Positions 26,035-34,563 of a stretch of 64,000 bases of DNA are shown one piece after another. Source of the stretch: Candidatus Neomarinimicrobiota bacterium (lineage in GTDB: Bacteria > Fidelibacterota > Marinisomatia > Marinisomatales > TCS55); the NCBI GenBank assembly GCA_018651745.1, contig JABIDL010000009.1, forward strand, positions 1 to 64,000. Reading direction: 5' to 3'. The notes under the pieces were generated by a model, which saw only the letters and a list, made by a program, of their open reading frames with translations, made no database searches and was not told the origin of the DNA. How positions within the stretch are numbered: position 1 is the first letter of the stretch; each line of letters begins with the position of its first letter. The translations under genes and the position numbers were made by a program.

Positions 26035-27309
26035 TTATTTCAGCATTGTCATTTTTTTCACCTGACGAAAGTGAGATCCTGCATCAAGTTCATACAAATA
26101 AATACCACTAGCTACAGGTTGACCATTCATATCCAGACCATTCCAGGAAAACTTATAAGTTCCTGGTTTGGTGTACTGGTTATGTACGGTGGTCATTTTT
26201 TGTCCCAGTAGATTGTAAATCGAAACTGTGACGTCAACTCCAATTGGAATCGTGAATTGGAATGATGTAATTGGATTAAATGGGTTTGGATAGTTTTCAC
26301 TTAGTGAAAACCGCATTGGTACGTTACCTCCATCAATAATACTCAGTTCAGCATTTGCTGCACCGGGTGTTGGAGTTAATGTGCTCCATGTGGATGATCC
26401 ATCCGGATATCTTCCATAGGAAGTATCTGCAACTTGCGCACCAAACGTCAGTGAATCCACAAAACCAGTATCACTCGCCATGATTGTAATAATTCCGATT
26501 TGTTCACCACTGCTGCCGAGTTTTTCTTCTACATGAAGTACACCCTGTTCAGATTCTTTGTCAGCCCAGAGCAGGAGAAAACCGCCGGGTGCTATTGTAG
26601 TAGCACTGGCATCACTGGTGGGGATCTGGAATGAGGCAGGGTCAGTAAGATCATCTGTTACGTACATTCCGCTAATATTGATCGAATTCGATCCTCCGTT
26701 GTACAGTTCAATGAAGTCATCATATTCTCCATTTTCATCCGTGCAGCAGGAATCATTGCTTGCCAGGAATTCATTAACCATTATTCCTGCAAGATTTGCT
26801 GGAGTCCAAGAGTTTGAAGCGCCTGGATTGGGATCCGGAAAAGATGCCCATGTTGCGCCACCATCGTCAATACGTGCATAACTAGTATCCCCGGCTTGTG
26901 CACCAAACGTTAGTGAATCCACAAATGTTGTATCTGTCCCGGAAATATATACCAGCCCGATTTGCTCGCCACCACCACCAAGTTTTTCTTCTACGTGTAG
27001 CGGACCCTGTTCCGATTCCTTATCGGCCCAGAGGATTAGGAATCCGCCGGGAGGGATGGTTGTAATTGCCGACACGGTGTCCGGTAATTGATGGGATGCC
27101 GGGTCTGTCAGATCATCTGTGATCCACAACCCGCCAATATCTACTGAATCAGTACCGGGATTATAGATTTCAATCCAATCATCGAATCCACCCGAATCAT
27201 CTGCCCAGAAACTATCATTACTGGCCATAAACTCATTGATGTACAGCGTTGGCGCCTGAGCAAGTAGCAGAACAGGTAACACCATTATCATTGTTAGCAT
27301 TCGTTTCAT
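26035..27309 (-). CDS. Secreted protein with two lamin-tail domains and a type IX sorting tail
   Basis: A 424-residue protein with a clear signal peptide (residues 1-18, MKRMLTMIMVLPVLLLAQA) and two lamin-tail-domain repeats (about 20-165 and 168-315), each starting NEFxASNDSxxxDxxGxxDDxIE. The C-terminal 90 residues (FSLSENYPNPFNP, then a FlgD-like beta domain, SWNGxDMNGQPVASGIY, and a basic end) form the sorting tail recognised by type IX secretion. The second repeat has a vicinal Cys-Cys (SNDSCCTDENG). Strong AGGAGG precedes the ATG. Lamin-tail domains often accompany nucleases or phosphatases on the cell surface; here there is no catalytic domain. Confidence 0.9.
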   Translation of the reverse strand: MKRMLTMIMVLPVLLLAQAPTLYINEFMASNDSFWADDSGGFDDWIEIYNPGTDSVDIGGLWITDDLTDPASHQLPDTVSAITTIPPGGFLILWADKESEQGPLHVEEKLGGGGEQIGLVYISGTDTTFVDSLTFGAQAGDTSYARIDDGGATWASFPDPNPGASNSWTPANLAGIMVNEFLASNDSCCTDENGEYDDFIELYNGGSNSINISGMYVTDDLTDPASFQIPTSDASATTIAPGGFLLLWADKESEQGVLHVEEKLGSSGEQIGIITIMASDTGFVDSLTFGAQVADTSYGRYPDGSSTWSTLTPTPGAANAELSIIDGGNVPMRFSLSENYPNPFNPITSFQFTIPIGVDVTVSIYNLLGQKMTTVHNQYTKPGTYKFSWNGLDMNGQPVASGIYLYELDAGSHFRQVKKMTMLK

Positions 27310-27525
27310 AACGATCCTCCTCGTTTGTTTTGTTTGTTGTGAAAATCCTTTTGTAAAGAAATTGTTAGAATTATTAATTCGGACTTAATTGTCATGTTTG
27401 AATATTACGTAAAATTTTGTAAGAATTTCAACCATTAATAGAAATTTTTGTTGCTAGAATATACAATGTTTGGGAAAATTACGGACGGGAAACATTTTTA
27501 TTAACGATTAGAATTTGTTTCATTT

Positions 27526-28299
27526 TTAGAATCCAGTATTAATCGAGGGAAAGGCATAAATATATAATTTCTGCTCAGAATCACTTACAATATAAATACG
27601 ATTGTTAATAGCATTGTATACCACACCTTCTGCTTTTTGGATGTCAAGTGAAAATGATTGAATCACATTGGCATCAGGATTCCAAACGATTAGTTGTTGA
27701 GATTCATCACTAACTATGATATAATTGCTATCTGCATAATTGTAACAAATACCTGAGTAATCCTGTGCAAAATTCAGCGCTATTGATTCACTAGTATTTG
27801 TTGGTAAATCCAATTCTATAAAAGTGCCAGGATTCTTTTCATTTACTACAGAAATCCTACTGGTTTCCGGATTATACACGATACCCTCAAAACCATTAGT
27901 ATTTGAAGTACCATCAAAAGGAATTGCATAACGAGCTAACTCGTTTCCAAGAGTATCAAGATGTACAACTTCCCGTAGTCTTTCTTCGGCAATCCACAAA
28001 GTAGAATCACGGTAATCGAATGTAATTCCTTCAAGATCGTCCCCGACGTAAGATAGCGCCAATTTTGTGTTCCCGAACAAATCCAGTTTATATATTGAAT
28101 TATCAGGTGGATCGCTTACGGTGTAAAGAGCCGTTCCATCTGCATTAAGTGTAAGACCGGATGGTTCTGGGATATCCAAAGAGTAGATCCCAATCAATCC
28201 TAATTTTGAATCTGGATCAACATTTTCTTCATCTAAATTGCATGAATTAGTAATAATGAAAAAACTGATGATCCAGATTCTAGAGATATGATTAGTTAT
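27526..28299 (-). CDS. SdiA-regulated/beta-propeller lipoprotein, start codon non-canonical
   Basis: The body resembles the SdiA-regulated, phytase-like beta-propeller family: repeated blades such as PSGLTLNADGTALYTVSD, LEGITFDYRDSTLWI and AEGVVYNAINNRIYIVSD. The first ordinary start is a TTG at 28197, giving 223 residues, but this leaves out a well-formed lipoprotein signal read in the same frame just upstream: SRIWIISFFIITNSC, with the lipidation Cys at 28240-28242 followed by NLDEEN. The best start is then an ATA codon at 28297-28299, four bases after GGAGAG and overlapping the end of the neighbouring gene. The start is an inference; ATA may also be a one-base error for ATG. Confidence 0.75.
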   Translation of the reverse strand: MTNHISRIWIISFFIITNSCNLDEENVDPDSKLGLIGIYSLDIPEPSGLTLNADGTALYTVSDPPDNSIYKLDLFGNTKLALSYVGDDLEGITFDYRDSTLWIAEERLREVVHLDTLGNELARYAIPFDGTSNTNGFEGIVYNPETSRISVVNEKNPGTFIELDLPTNTSESIALNFAQDYSGICYNYADSNYIIVSDESQQLIVWNPDANVIQSFSLDIQKAEGVVYNAINNRIYIVSDSEQKLYIYAFPSINTGF

Positions 28300-29644
28300 T
28301 AGACTCTCCGGGCGTTGGTATGTTGAAAAACTCCCAAGTGTCGCTTCCGTCAGGGTTGCGACCCCTTGAAATATCCGTTGTTTGCGCGGGGTAAGTTAAC
28401 GTATCAATTGGTACAGTGTTGGTTGCGTCAGAACTGAACAAGCCGATTTGTTCACCACCGCTACCGAGTTTCAGTTCAATATGCAAAATCCCTTGTTCAG
28501 ATTCTTTATCAGCCCAAAGCAGAAGAAATCCACCTGGATTAATGGTTGTTGAATCAGGTGCCCTCGTAGGAATCTGCCAGGTAGTAGGAGCAGATAAATC
28601 ATCGGTTAGGTACATACCGCCGATATCAACTGCTTCTGTCCCATTATTAAATATTTCAATGAAATCATCAAAATTTCCATGTTCATCCGTGCAACAGGTA
28701 TCGTTACTGGCAAGAAATTCATTAATGACCAATGCCGGTGGAACATAAGCTTCTGCAGAAACGGTATAAGACGAAGTTGTAGTTGGAGCATCACTTGGTT
28801 CGAGAGAAACCAAATCAGACTCATCTACAGCTTTGATGTAATAATAAACCGTAGTGCTATCACTTTGAGCTCCGATAGTTACGGTAAACGTATCAGTCGT
28901 TGCAACATTCATTGATAGTTGTACAAAACTGCTATCTTGATGGATTTTGTAGTACATGAAAACCGAATCAAGCCCATAATCATCCGTGACCACTGCTGTG
29001 ATTGCAACATCGTCAATGGGGGATGGTGACTGTGGAGAACGTGAAACAGATACTATTACAGGTGCCACATTGGGTTGAGCGGAACTGTTTGTTGCTCCAG
29101 GAGTTGGTGTGCTGAAATATTCCCAAGTGTCACTTCCGTCAGGAATGCGCCCGTAGGAAATATCTGTTATTTGGGCTTCATAGGTAATTTGGTCAATAAT
29201 TGTTAAGCCATCTGATTCAGCGAGAACAATATCTTCTCCACCGCTTCCCAATTTCTGTCCAACATGTAAAATTCCCTGGGTCATTTCAGTCACATCATCA
29301 AACCAAATAACCAAAAAGCCACCGGGCTGGATTGTTGTTAGAGATGGGTCCGTTGTCGGGATTTGATAGGCGGTAATGTTATCTTTACTGTCAGAAACAT
29401 ACATTCCTCCAATATCAATTGTCTGGGTGTCTCCATTATAGATTTCTACCCAGTCATCGTACGGATCACCATCATCATCAGGATCAATTGTAGCCGCATC
29501 ATTGCTTGCCAAAAACTCATTAATATAGAGTTTTAAAAGACTAGCATTTGATCCGCCACCGCCGTCAGTTTCTTCACCAAGGTCACAGCTTGTTATAAAC
29601 AGTAGACCTGCTACTGGTAGAATTAACCATTTTGATAATTTCAT
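28292..29644 (-). CDS. Lipoprotein with two lamin-tail domains
   Basis: A 450-residue outer-envelope lipoprotein: signal peptide with lipobox FITSC (Cys20), an acidic/Gly linker, a first lamin-tail domain (about 38-185), a central beta-sandwich of Ig/FnIII type (about 195-300, with a VVTDDYGLDSVFMYY segment), and a second lamin-tail domain (about 302-450) closely resembling the repeats of the secreted protein at 26035-27309, including its SNDTCCTDEHG. There is no type IX tail, so it would be lipid-anchored. AAGGAG precedes the ATG. Its end overlaps the probable start of the propeller lipoprotein. Confidence 0.88.
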   Translation of the reverse strand: MKLSKWLILPVAGLLFITSCDLGEETDGGGGSNASLLKLYINEFLASNDAATIDPDDDGDPYDDWVEIYNGDTQTIDIGGMYVSDSKDNITAYQIPTTDPSLTTIQPGGFLVIWFDDVTEMTQGILHVGQKLGSGGEDIVLAESDGLTIIDQITYEAQITDISYGRIPDGSDTWEYFSTPTPGATNSSAQPNVAPVIVSVSRSPQSPSPIDDVAITAVVTDDYGLDSVFMYYKIHQDSSFVQLSMNVATTDTFTVTIGAQSDSTTVYYYIKAVDESDLVSLEPSDAPTTTSSYTVSAEAYVPPALVINEFLASNDTCCTDEHGNFDDFIEIFNNGTEAVDIGGMYLTDDLSAPTTWQIPTRAPDSTTINPGGFLLLWADKESEQGILHIELKLGSGGEQIGLFSSDATNTVPIDTLTYPAQTTDISRGRNPDGSDTWEFFNIPTPGESNN

Positions 29645-29668
29645 TATATTACTCCTTTATTATTTTAA

Positions 29669-30934
29669 TTAGAAATTAATAAGTGCCCTGAAATTCATTG
29701 CGTGAAAATCATAATCTCCTGGGGCGCCGTCACCGGTAGCATTGGTGGAATTATCCACTATGATGTAGTTGAACAAAAACTTGACATTTGGATTTGCATA
29801 CCATGTTAAACCCAATGTGATGTTATTTGCTTTTCCTCCCAAAATTCCATTCGGATTTCTCGGATCAGTTGCGTTTGGATCAGACAAATTTAAATTACTG
29901 AACCGGGCCAACACTTCCCAAGCTCCTACTTTATTATTGTTAGGAATGACCTGGCTGAATTCACCTTGTTTGTTATCCCAAGGTCGTGATTCACCTGTTA
30001 AAATCCAACTCAGGTAAACATATCCACCGTTAAATGAAACATCGTTATAAGTTCCATAATAACTACTTGTTGTGTCTGTATCATCGAATCTTGTTAATCC
30101 TGCCTGCATATATTCTCCCTGCAAGCTGATATTTTTGAATCCTAACGCACCCTCAAACCCAATTCTATTGATTTTATCGACGTTGAAGATATTATCTGTA
30201 TCTAGCATTTCAATATCACCCAATTTTGTTTCCGGCTCACTGGTGAAATCTGCAACGCTTCCAGCATCATTAGGCGCGTGTTGCACATAAGATGCTCCGG
30301 CATGAATTAAAAAAGTGTTTGTTAGAATTGGCGCCATAGCAAATCGAGCACCAAATCCACCACCTGTTTCATCCTGTGTTTTGTTTTTATCATTCACGAG
30401 AAGCTCCTGCCCGAAAAGTGAAGCACTAAAATTCCAGTTTCTACCCCATTTTGTATAGCCAATAGATGATCGTCTCCCTACTTTGAAAGCAAGGTTAGGC
30501 ATGGCTCTCTCCATAAAGGATTGGTAGCGAGAACTGGTTAAAATCTCATGACCAAAAGGTACCTTAAAATGTCCAATTTTGATAAAAGCATTGTGAAAGC
30601 CATTATAGCTGACCCACATATCCTTTATCTCGACTGTTGCATCACCTATATCAATATCCCATTCCGCTTTCCACACATCCCACATTCTTACTTTTACGGC
30701 GAAACGACCTTTTCGAAGATGCGTGCCATTGCTGAGCATTTCAAGCGAATCATTAGGGAAGTAAGCGCCATCTAGGAATAGTCTTACGTCAAATCGTGTT
30801 TGAAATTTTCCATCCTCAGATTTGAATTTAATAATCCCATCGTCCCATTCTGTTCTACCAGGAGAATTGAATCCCTGCGCAAACAAAATCCCCAATGTGG
30901 ATAATGTTGCGATAATTACTTCTTTTATTTTCAT
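29669..30934 (-). CDS. OprO/OprP-like phosphate-selective porin
   Basis: A 421-residue outer-membrane beta-barrel with signal peptide (about 1-19), N-terminal Lys/Asp-rich RTEWDDGIIKFKSEDGKFQTR region and the strand pattern of Porin O/P (PF07396), including VRLFLDGAYF, LRKGRFAVKVRMWDVW and KVPFGHEI. It ends in an aromatic strand (FRALINF). AGAGGA lies before the ATG. Immediately downstream of two Na/Pi cotransporter genes, it fits as the outer-membrane entry for phosphate or polyphosphate. Confidence 0.9.
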   Translation of the reverse strand: MKIKEVIIATLSTLGILFAQGFNSPGRTEWDDGIIKFKSEDGKFQTRFDVRLFLDGAYFPNDSLEMLSNGTHLRKGRFAVKVRMWDVWKAEWDIDIGDATVEIKDMWVSYNGFHNAFIKIGHFKVPFGHEILTSSRYQSFMERAMPNLAFKVGRRSSIGYTKWGRNWNFSASLFGQELLVNDKNKTQDETGGGFGARFAMAPILTNTFLIHAGASYVQHAPNDAGSVADFTSEPETKLGDIEMLDTDNIFNVDKINRIGFEGALGFKNISLQGEYMQAGLTRFDDTDTTSSYYGTYNDVSFNGGYVYLSWILTGESRPWDNKQGEFSQVIPNNNKVGAWEVLARFSNLNLSDPNATDPRNPNGILGGKANNITLGLTWYANPNVKFLFNYIIVDNSTNATGDGAPGDYDFHAMNFRALINF

Positions 30935-30961
30935 GATATTCCTCTTTCTTATGTTGGTTGT

Positions 30962-32740
30962 TCAGAGCTTTTCTGCATCTGAAATGGTTTTTGCAATATT
31001 TGCCAAATAGACATTAATCTGTTTTAACATGTCCATGAGTTCCATATGAACTTCATGAGTTGCGACAGACTCCGTTGTTTCTTTTTGTACCCGCTTAAGG
31101 TGTGCTTGTTTGTATTCTTCACCAAGACTTTGATATTTCAATTCCTTTTTAATGACTTTCTGTGCCATATCAAAATTGAGTTCACTAAAGGCATCGGTTA
31201 ATCGTGACACCTGTTTCATGGTTTTAATATGAAATTCTACCAGTTCTTTTTCTCCTTCAGAAGAAAAAGATTCCTTTAAGGCTTGTTTCTTGTAAATTAA
31301 AGGAACAATGTTTCTGTGAATAACATCTCCGATGCTTTCTAGATCATCTGTCATGGATACCATTGCAAAGACCTCCTCAGCCTGCAAATCGTTTAATTCC
31401 CCTCGACTAATTTGAAATAAGTAATTCGTGATGTGTTCTTCGATAAAATCAATTTTTTCTTCTCGCATATCAATGCCTTCGATCAAGGAAAGCTGAGGAT
31501 ATATTTCATCCTGTTTTTCTTCCTCGCCATTAAAGGGATAAAAACATGCGTCCAGCATTCGTCCTAAAATTTTAAGCATTCTAGACATTTCTGTTTGCGC
31601 GAGTTTAATCGCAACAGCGGGATGAAATATCTGAGAATCATCAATGTGCCAGATTGCGGGTTCTATTCCTTTAACTTTATCCCGTTTGGGTAAAATCCGG
31701 TAAACCTGTGTTGCTAATACAGCTGTAAAAGGGAGGAAAATTAACCCAACGCTCACATTGAAAATTGTATGTGCATTTGCAATTTGCCGCGGTGTTTCTG
31801 CCGCCAGCTTATCCATCCCTTCAAGTCCACTTGATGTAGATAAAGATCGGACCAATTCCGCCAATGGAGGTATAAGCCAAACAAATATAAGTACACCGCC
31901 TATGTTAAAAAGGACGTGGGCGATGGCGACGCGTTTAGCTTCCCTGATTGTGCCAATACTCGCTAAGGCTGCCGTAATACACGTTCCAATATTTGCACCA
32001 AGAATGAGTGGTATGCCAGCCTCTAAAGTGAGCAATCCCTGCTGAGCTAATACAATAACAATTCCGGTAAAAGCACTAGAACTTTGAATTAAAGCTGTAA
32101 ATGCTGCACCAATTAAAATTCCAAATAATGGGTTTTCCAATCCTTTCATAAGATCAATAAAGGGTTGGAATGATCGTAATGGTTTCATGGCATCGGACAT
32201 AATTTTCATTCCAAAAAATAGAATTCCAAATCCGAGAATTGCTTCCCCAATATGTTTTACCGATTCTTTTTTCCCAAACATTGTCATAGCGAATCCAACG
32301 GTAATCATGAGAAGGGCATAGTCTGTCAATTTAAAGGCTACCAATTGAGCCGTGACGGTTGTCCCGATATTCGCCCCAAGAATTATTCCAATAGATTGGG
32401 CGTATGTCATTAGTTCAGCTTGAACAAAACTAACCAGCATCACTGTTGTTGCGCTGGAACTCTGGATCACCATAGTCACAAAGGCGCCGACAATAAGTGC
32501 AATAACTCGGTTTTTTGTAAGGACGGCCAGGATATTTCTCATTTTGTTTCCGGCAGCCTTTTTCATGCCTTCACTCATTTTTGCCATGCCATATAGGAAC
32601 AGGGACAACCCGCCGAATAAACTGATGGTTAAAAATCCCCAGCTTATCGTTCCGTCGGAATTTCCTCCGGCGAATAATAAACTTGTTCCTAGACAAAACA
32701 TCCCGATAATGAGCATATTTGACTGTGATATTTTGTTCAT
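30962..32740 (-). CDS. Na+/phosphate cotransporter with PhoU-like domain (copy 1)
   Basis: A 592-residue inner-membrane protein. The ATG at 32740 (MNKISQSN) is preferred because it follows the upstream stop by four bases; the longer frame would start in the previous gene. Two Na/Pi symporter repeats carry the QSSSA hallmarks (VIQSSSATTVML and LIQSSSAFTGIV), followed by a C-terminal helical PhoU-like domain (about 370-592). This is the NptA/YjbB type of secondary Pi transporter. It is a tandem duplicate of the adjacent gene. Confidence 0.9.
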   Translation of the reverse strand: MNKISQSNMLIIGMFCLGTSLLFAGGNSDGTISWGFLTISLFGGLSLFLYGMAKMSEGMKKAAGNKMRNILAVLTKNRVIALIVGAFVTMVIQSSSATTVMLVSFVQAELMTYAQSIGIILGANIGTTVTAQLVAFKLTDYALLMITVGFAMTMFGKKESVKHIGEAILGFGILFFGMKIMSDAMKPLRSFQPFIDLMKGLENPLFGILIGAAFTALIQSSSAFTGIVIVLAQQGLLTLEAGIPLILGANIGTCITAALASIGTIREAKRVAIAHVLFNIGGVLIFVWLIPPLAELVRSLSTSSGLEGMDKLAAETPRQIANAHTIFNVSVGLIFLPFTAVLATQVYRILPKRDKVKGIEPAIWHIDDSQIFHPAVAIKLAQTEMSRMLKILGRMLDACFYPFNGEEEKQDEIYPQLSLIEGIDMREEKIDFIEEHITNYLFQISRGELNDLQAEEVFAMVSMTDDLESIGDVIHRNIVPLIYKKQALKESFSSEGEKELVEFHIKTMKQVSRLTDAFSELNFDMAQKVIKKELKYQSLGEEYKQAHLKRVQKETTESVATHEVHMELMDMLKQINVYLANIAKTISDAEKL

Positions 32741-32744
32741 AAAA

Positions 32745-34541
32745 TTACTCTGGACTCGTTTCGCCAATTGAATGAATTGTTTTGGCAATATCGCCTGTAT
32801 AAACATTGATTTGTTTTAACAGGTCCATAAGTTCCATATGAATTTCGTGGGTTTCAATGGATTCTTCTCTTTCTTCATGAAGCCGTTCTAAGTGCCTTGT
32901 TCGATATTCAGTTTCTAAATCAGTATATTTTTCCTCTTTTGCCATGATACGTTTGGCCAATTCAGGATCCAATTCAGAAAAGGCATCTTTTAACCGACTG
33001 ACTTGTTTACATATTTTAGTATGAAAAATATCCAGTTCTTCTTTCCCTTCTTCAGAAAAATCAGTGTTCAATGCTGATTTTTTCGCAATAAGTGGAATCA
33101 TATTTTTTTCGATAATGTCTCCAATGCTTTCAATATCATTTACGATCGACATCATCCCATACACTTCCTGAATTTGATGATCAGATAATTCTTGCCGACC
33201 TATTTTTCGCAAATAAAGGACAATATGTTCTTCAAGGAAATCCAGTTTTTCCTCACGCATTTCGATGCCTTCCACCAAAGAGAGTTGTGGGTATTTTTCA
33301 TCCTGCTTTAGTTCATTAGATTTAAACGGTTCAATGATCGCTTCTAACATACGTCCAAAAATTTTAGACATTCTGGAAATTTCATTACGAGCTAAATCTA
33401 TAGCCATGGCTGGTGTTGAAATAGCTTTATCATCCAAGTGCCACGTTGCAGGTTGGATGCCCTTTTCCTGCTCTCTCTCTGGGTAAATTTTCATAATTAA
33501 ATTTGCGAACATGGTCGTAAAAGGTAGAAAAAACAATGCCAAACTCACATTAAATATTGTGTGAGCATTCGCGATTTGCCGGGGGGTTTCGGAAGCAAGT
33601 TTGTCCATGCCATCCAACCCAACTGACGTAGGCGATATGGAACGAATAATGTCTGCGAAAGTGGGTATCCAAAAAATAAAAAGAAGGACGCCACCAACTT
33701 TGAACATAACATGGGCGATAGCAACGCGCTTCGCTTCCCTGGATGTGCCAATACTTGCTAACCCTGCGGTAATGCATGTTCCAATATTGGCACCCATGAC
33801 AAGAGGAATTCCCGCCTCAAGCGAAAGGAGGCCTTGCTGTGCTAGAACAATAACAATCCCGGTAAAAGCGCTACTGCTTTGGACCAACGCAGTAAATAGC
33901 GTTCCGACCAAAAGTCCCAAGACTGGGTTTTCGAGTCCTTTTAATAAATCGATAAAAGGTTGGAAGGTGCGCAAGGGCTTCATAGCGTCTGACATGAGCT
34001 TCATACCAAAAAATAAAATTCCAAATCCAAGAATTGCTTCGCCAATATATTTTGTAGAATCTTTTTTTGAAAGCATGGTCATACCAAAGCCAACGGCTAT
34101 CATGAGTAATGCGTAATCGGTCAGTTTAAATGCGACCAATTGTGCTGTAATCGTTGTTCCGATATCTGCACCTAGAATCACGCCGAGAGATTGGACAAAT
34201 GTCATTAACTGCGCCTGTACAAAACTCACAAGCATGACAGTTGTTGCACTGGAGCTTTGAATTACCATAGTTACAAACGCGCCAACGAACATGGCAATAA
34301 AGCGATTGCTCGTTAGTGCAGAAAGGATATTCCGCATTCGGTCTCCGGCAGACTTTTTCATGCCTTCACTCATTTTTTCCATCCCATAAAGGAAAAAGGC
34401 CAACCCACCTGCGAGAGTCATTATGAGCCCGGCCCATGAAATCGTATCAGATGCACCTGATGCACCGGCAAACATTGGGTTTAACAATAGAAGACCAAAC
34501 AATGCAACTATTTTGAGGAGGGAAGATTGAGCGCGAGTCAT
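32745..34541 (-). CDS. Na+/phosphate cotransporter with PhoU-like domain (copy 2)
   Basis: A 598-residue protein with a signal-like N terminus, two Na/Pi symporter repeats (VIQSSSATTVML and LVQSSSAFTGIV) and a C-terminal PhoU-like helical domain. Most of the length aligns with the downstream copy, with long identical stretches such as GEAILGFGILFFGMK. Two copies in one operon may differ in affinity or let one serve as an exporter. Confidence 0.9.
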   Translation of the reverse strand: MTRAQSSLLKIVALFGLLLLNPMFAGASGASDTISWAGLIMTLAGGLAFFLYGMEKMSEGMKKSAGDRMRNILSALTSNRFIAMFVGAFVTMVIQSSSATTVMLVSFVQAQLMTFVQSLGVILGADIGTTITAQLVAFKLTDYALLMIAVGFGMTMLSKKDSTKYIGEAILGFGILFFGMKLMSDAMKPLRTFQPFIDLLKGLENPVLGLLVGTLFTALVQSSSAFTGIVIVLAQQGLLSLEAGIPLVMGANIGTCITAGLASIGTSREAKRVAIAHVMFKVGGVLLFIFWIPTFADIIRSISPTSVGLDGMDKLASETPRQIANAHTIFNVSLALFFLPFTTMFANLIMKIYPEREQEKGIQPATWHLDDKAISTPAMAIDLARNEISRMSKIFGRMLEAIIEPFKSNELKQDEKYPQLSLVEGIEMREEKLDFLEEHIVLYLRKIGRQELSDHQIQEVYGMMSIVNDIESIGDIIEKNMIPLIAKKSALNTDFSEEGKEELDIFHTKICKQVSRLKDAFSELDPELAKRIMAKEEKYTDLETEYRTRHLERLHEEREESIETHEIHMELMDLLKQINVYTGDIAKTIHSIGETSPE

Positions 34542-34563
34542 TGAGAGGTTCCTATCATTACAG

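Noticed and set aside
32741-32806. Longer N terminus of Na/Pi cotransporter copy 1
   Set aside because: It overlaps the end of copy 2; the ATG at 32740 lies four bases after that stop and gives a better signal segment.
33545-34116. Long antisense ORFs opposite the Na/Pi transporter genes
   Set aside because: They lie in non-coding frames of well-supported genes and show no family motifs.
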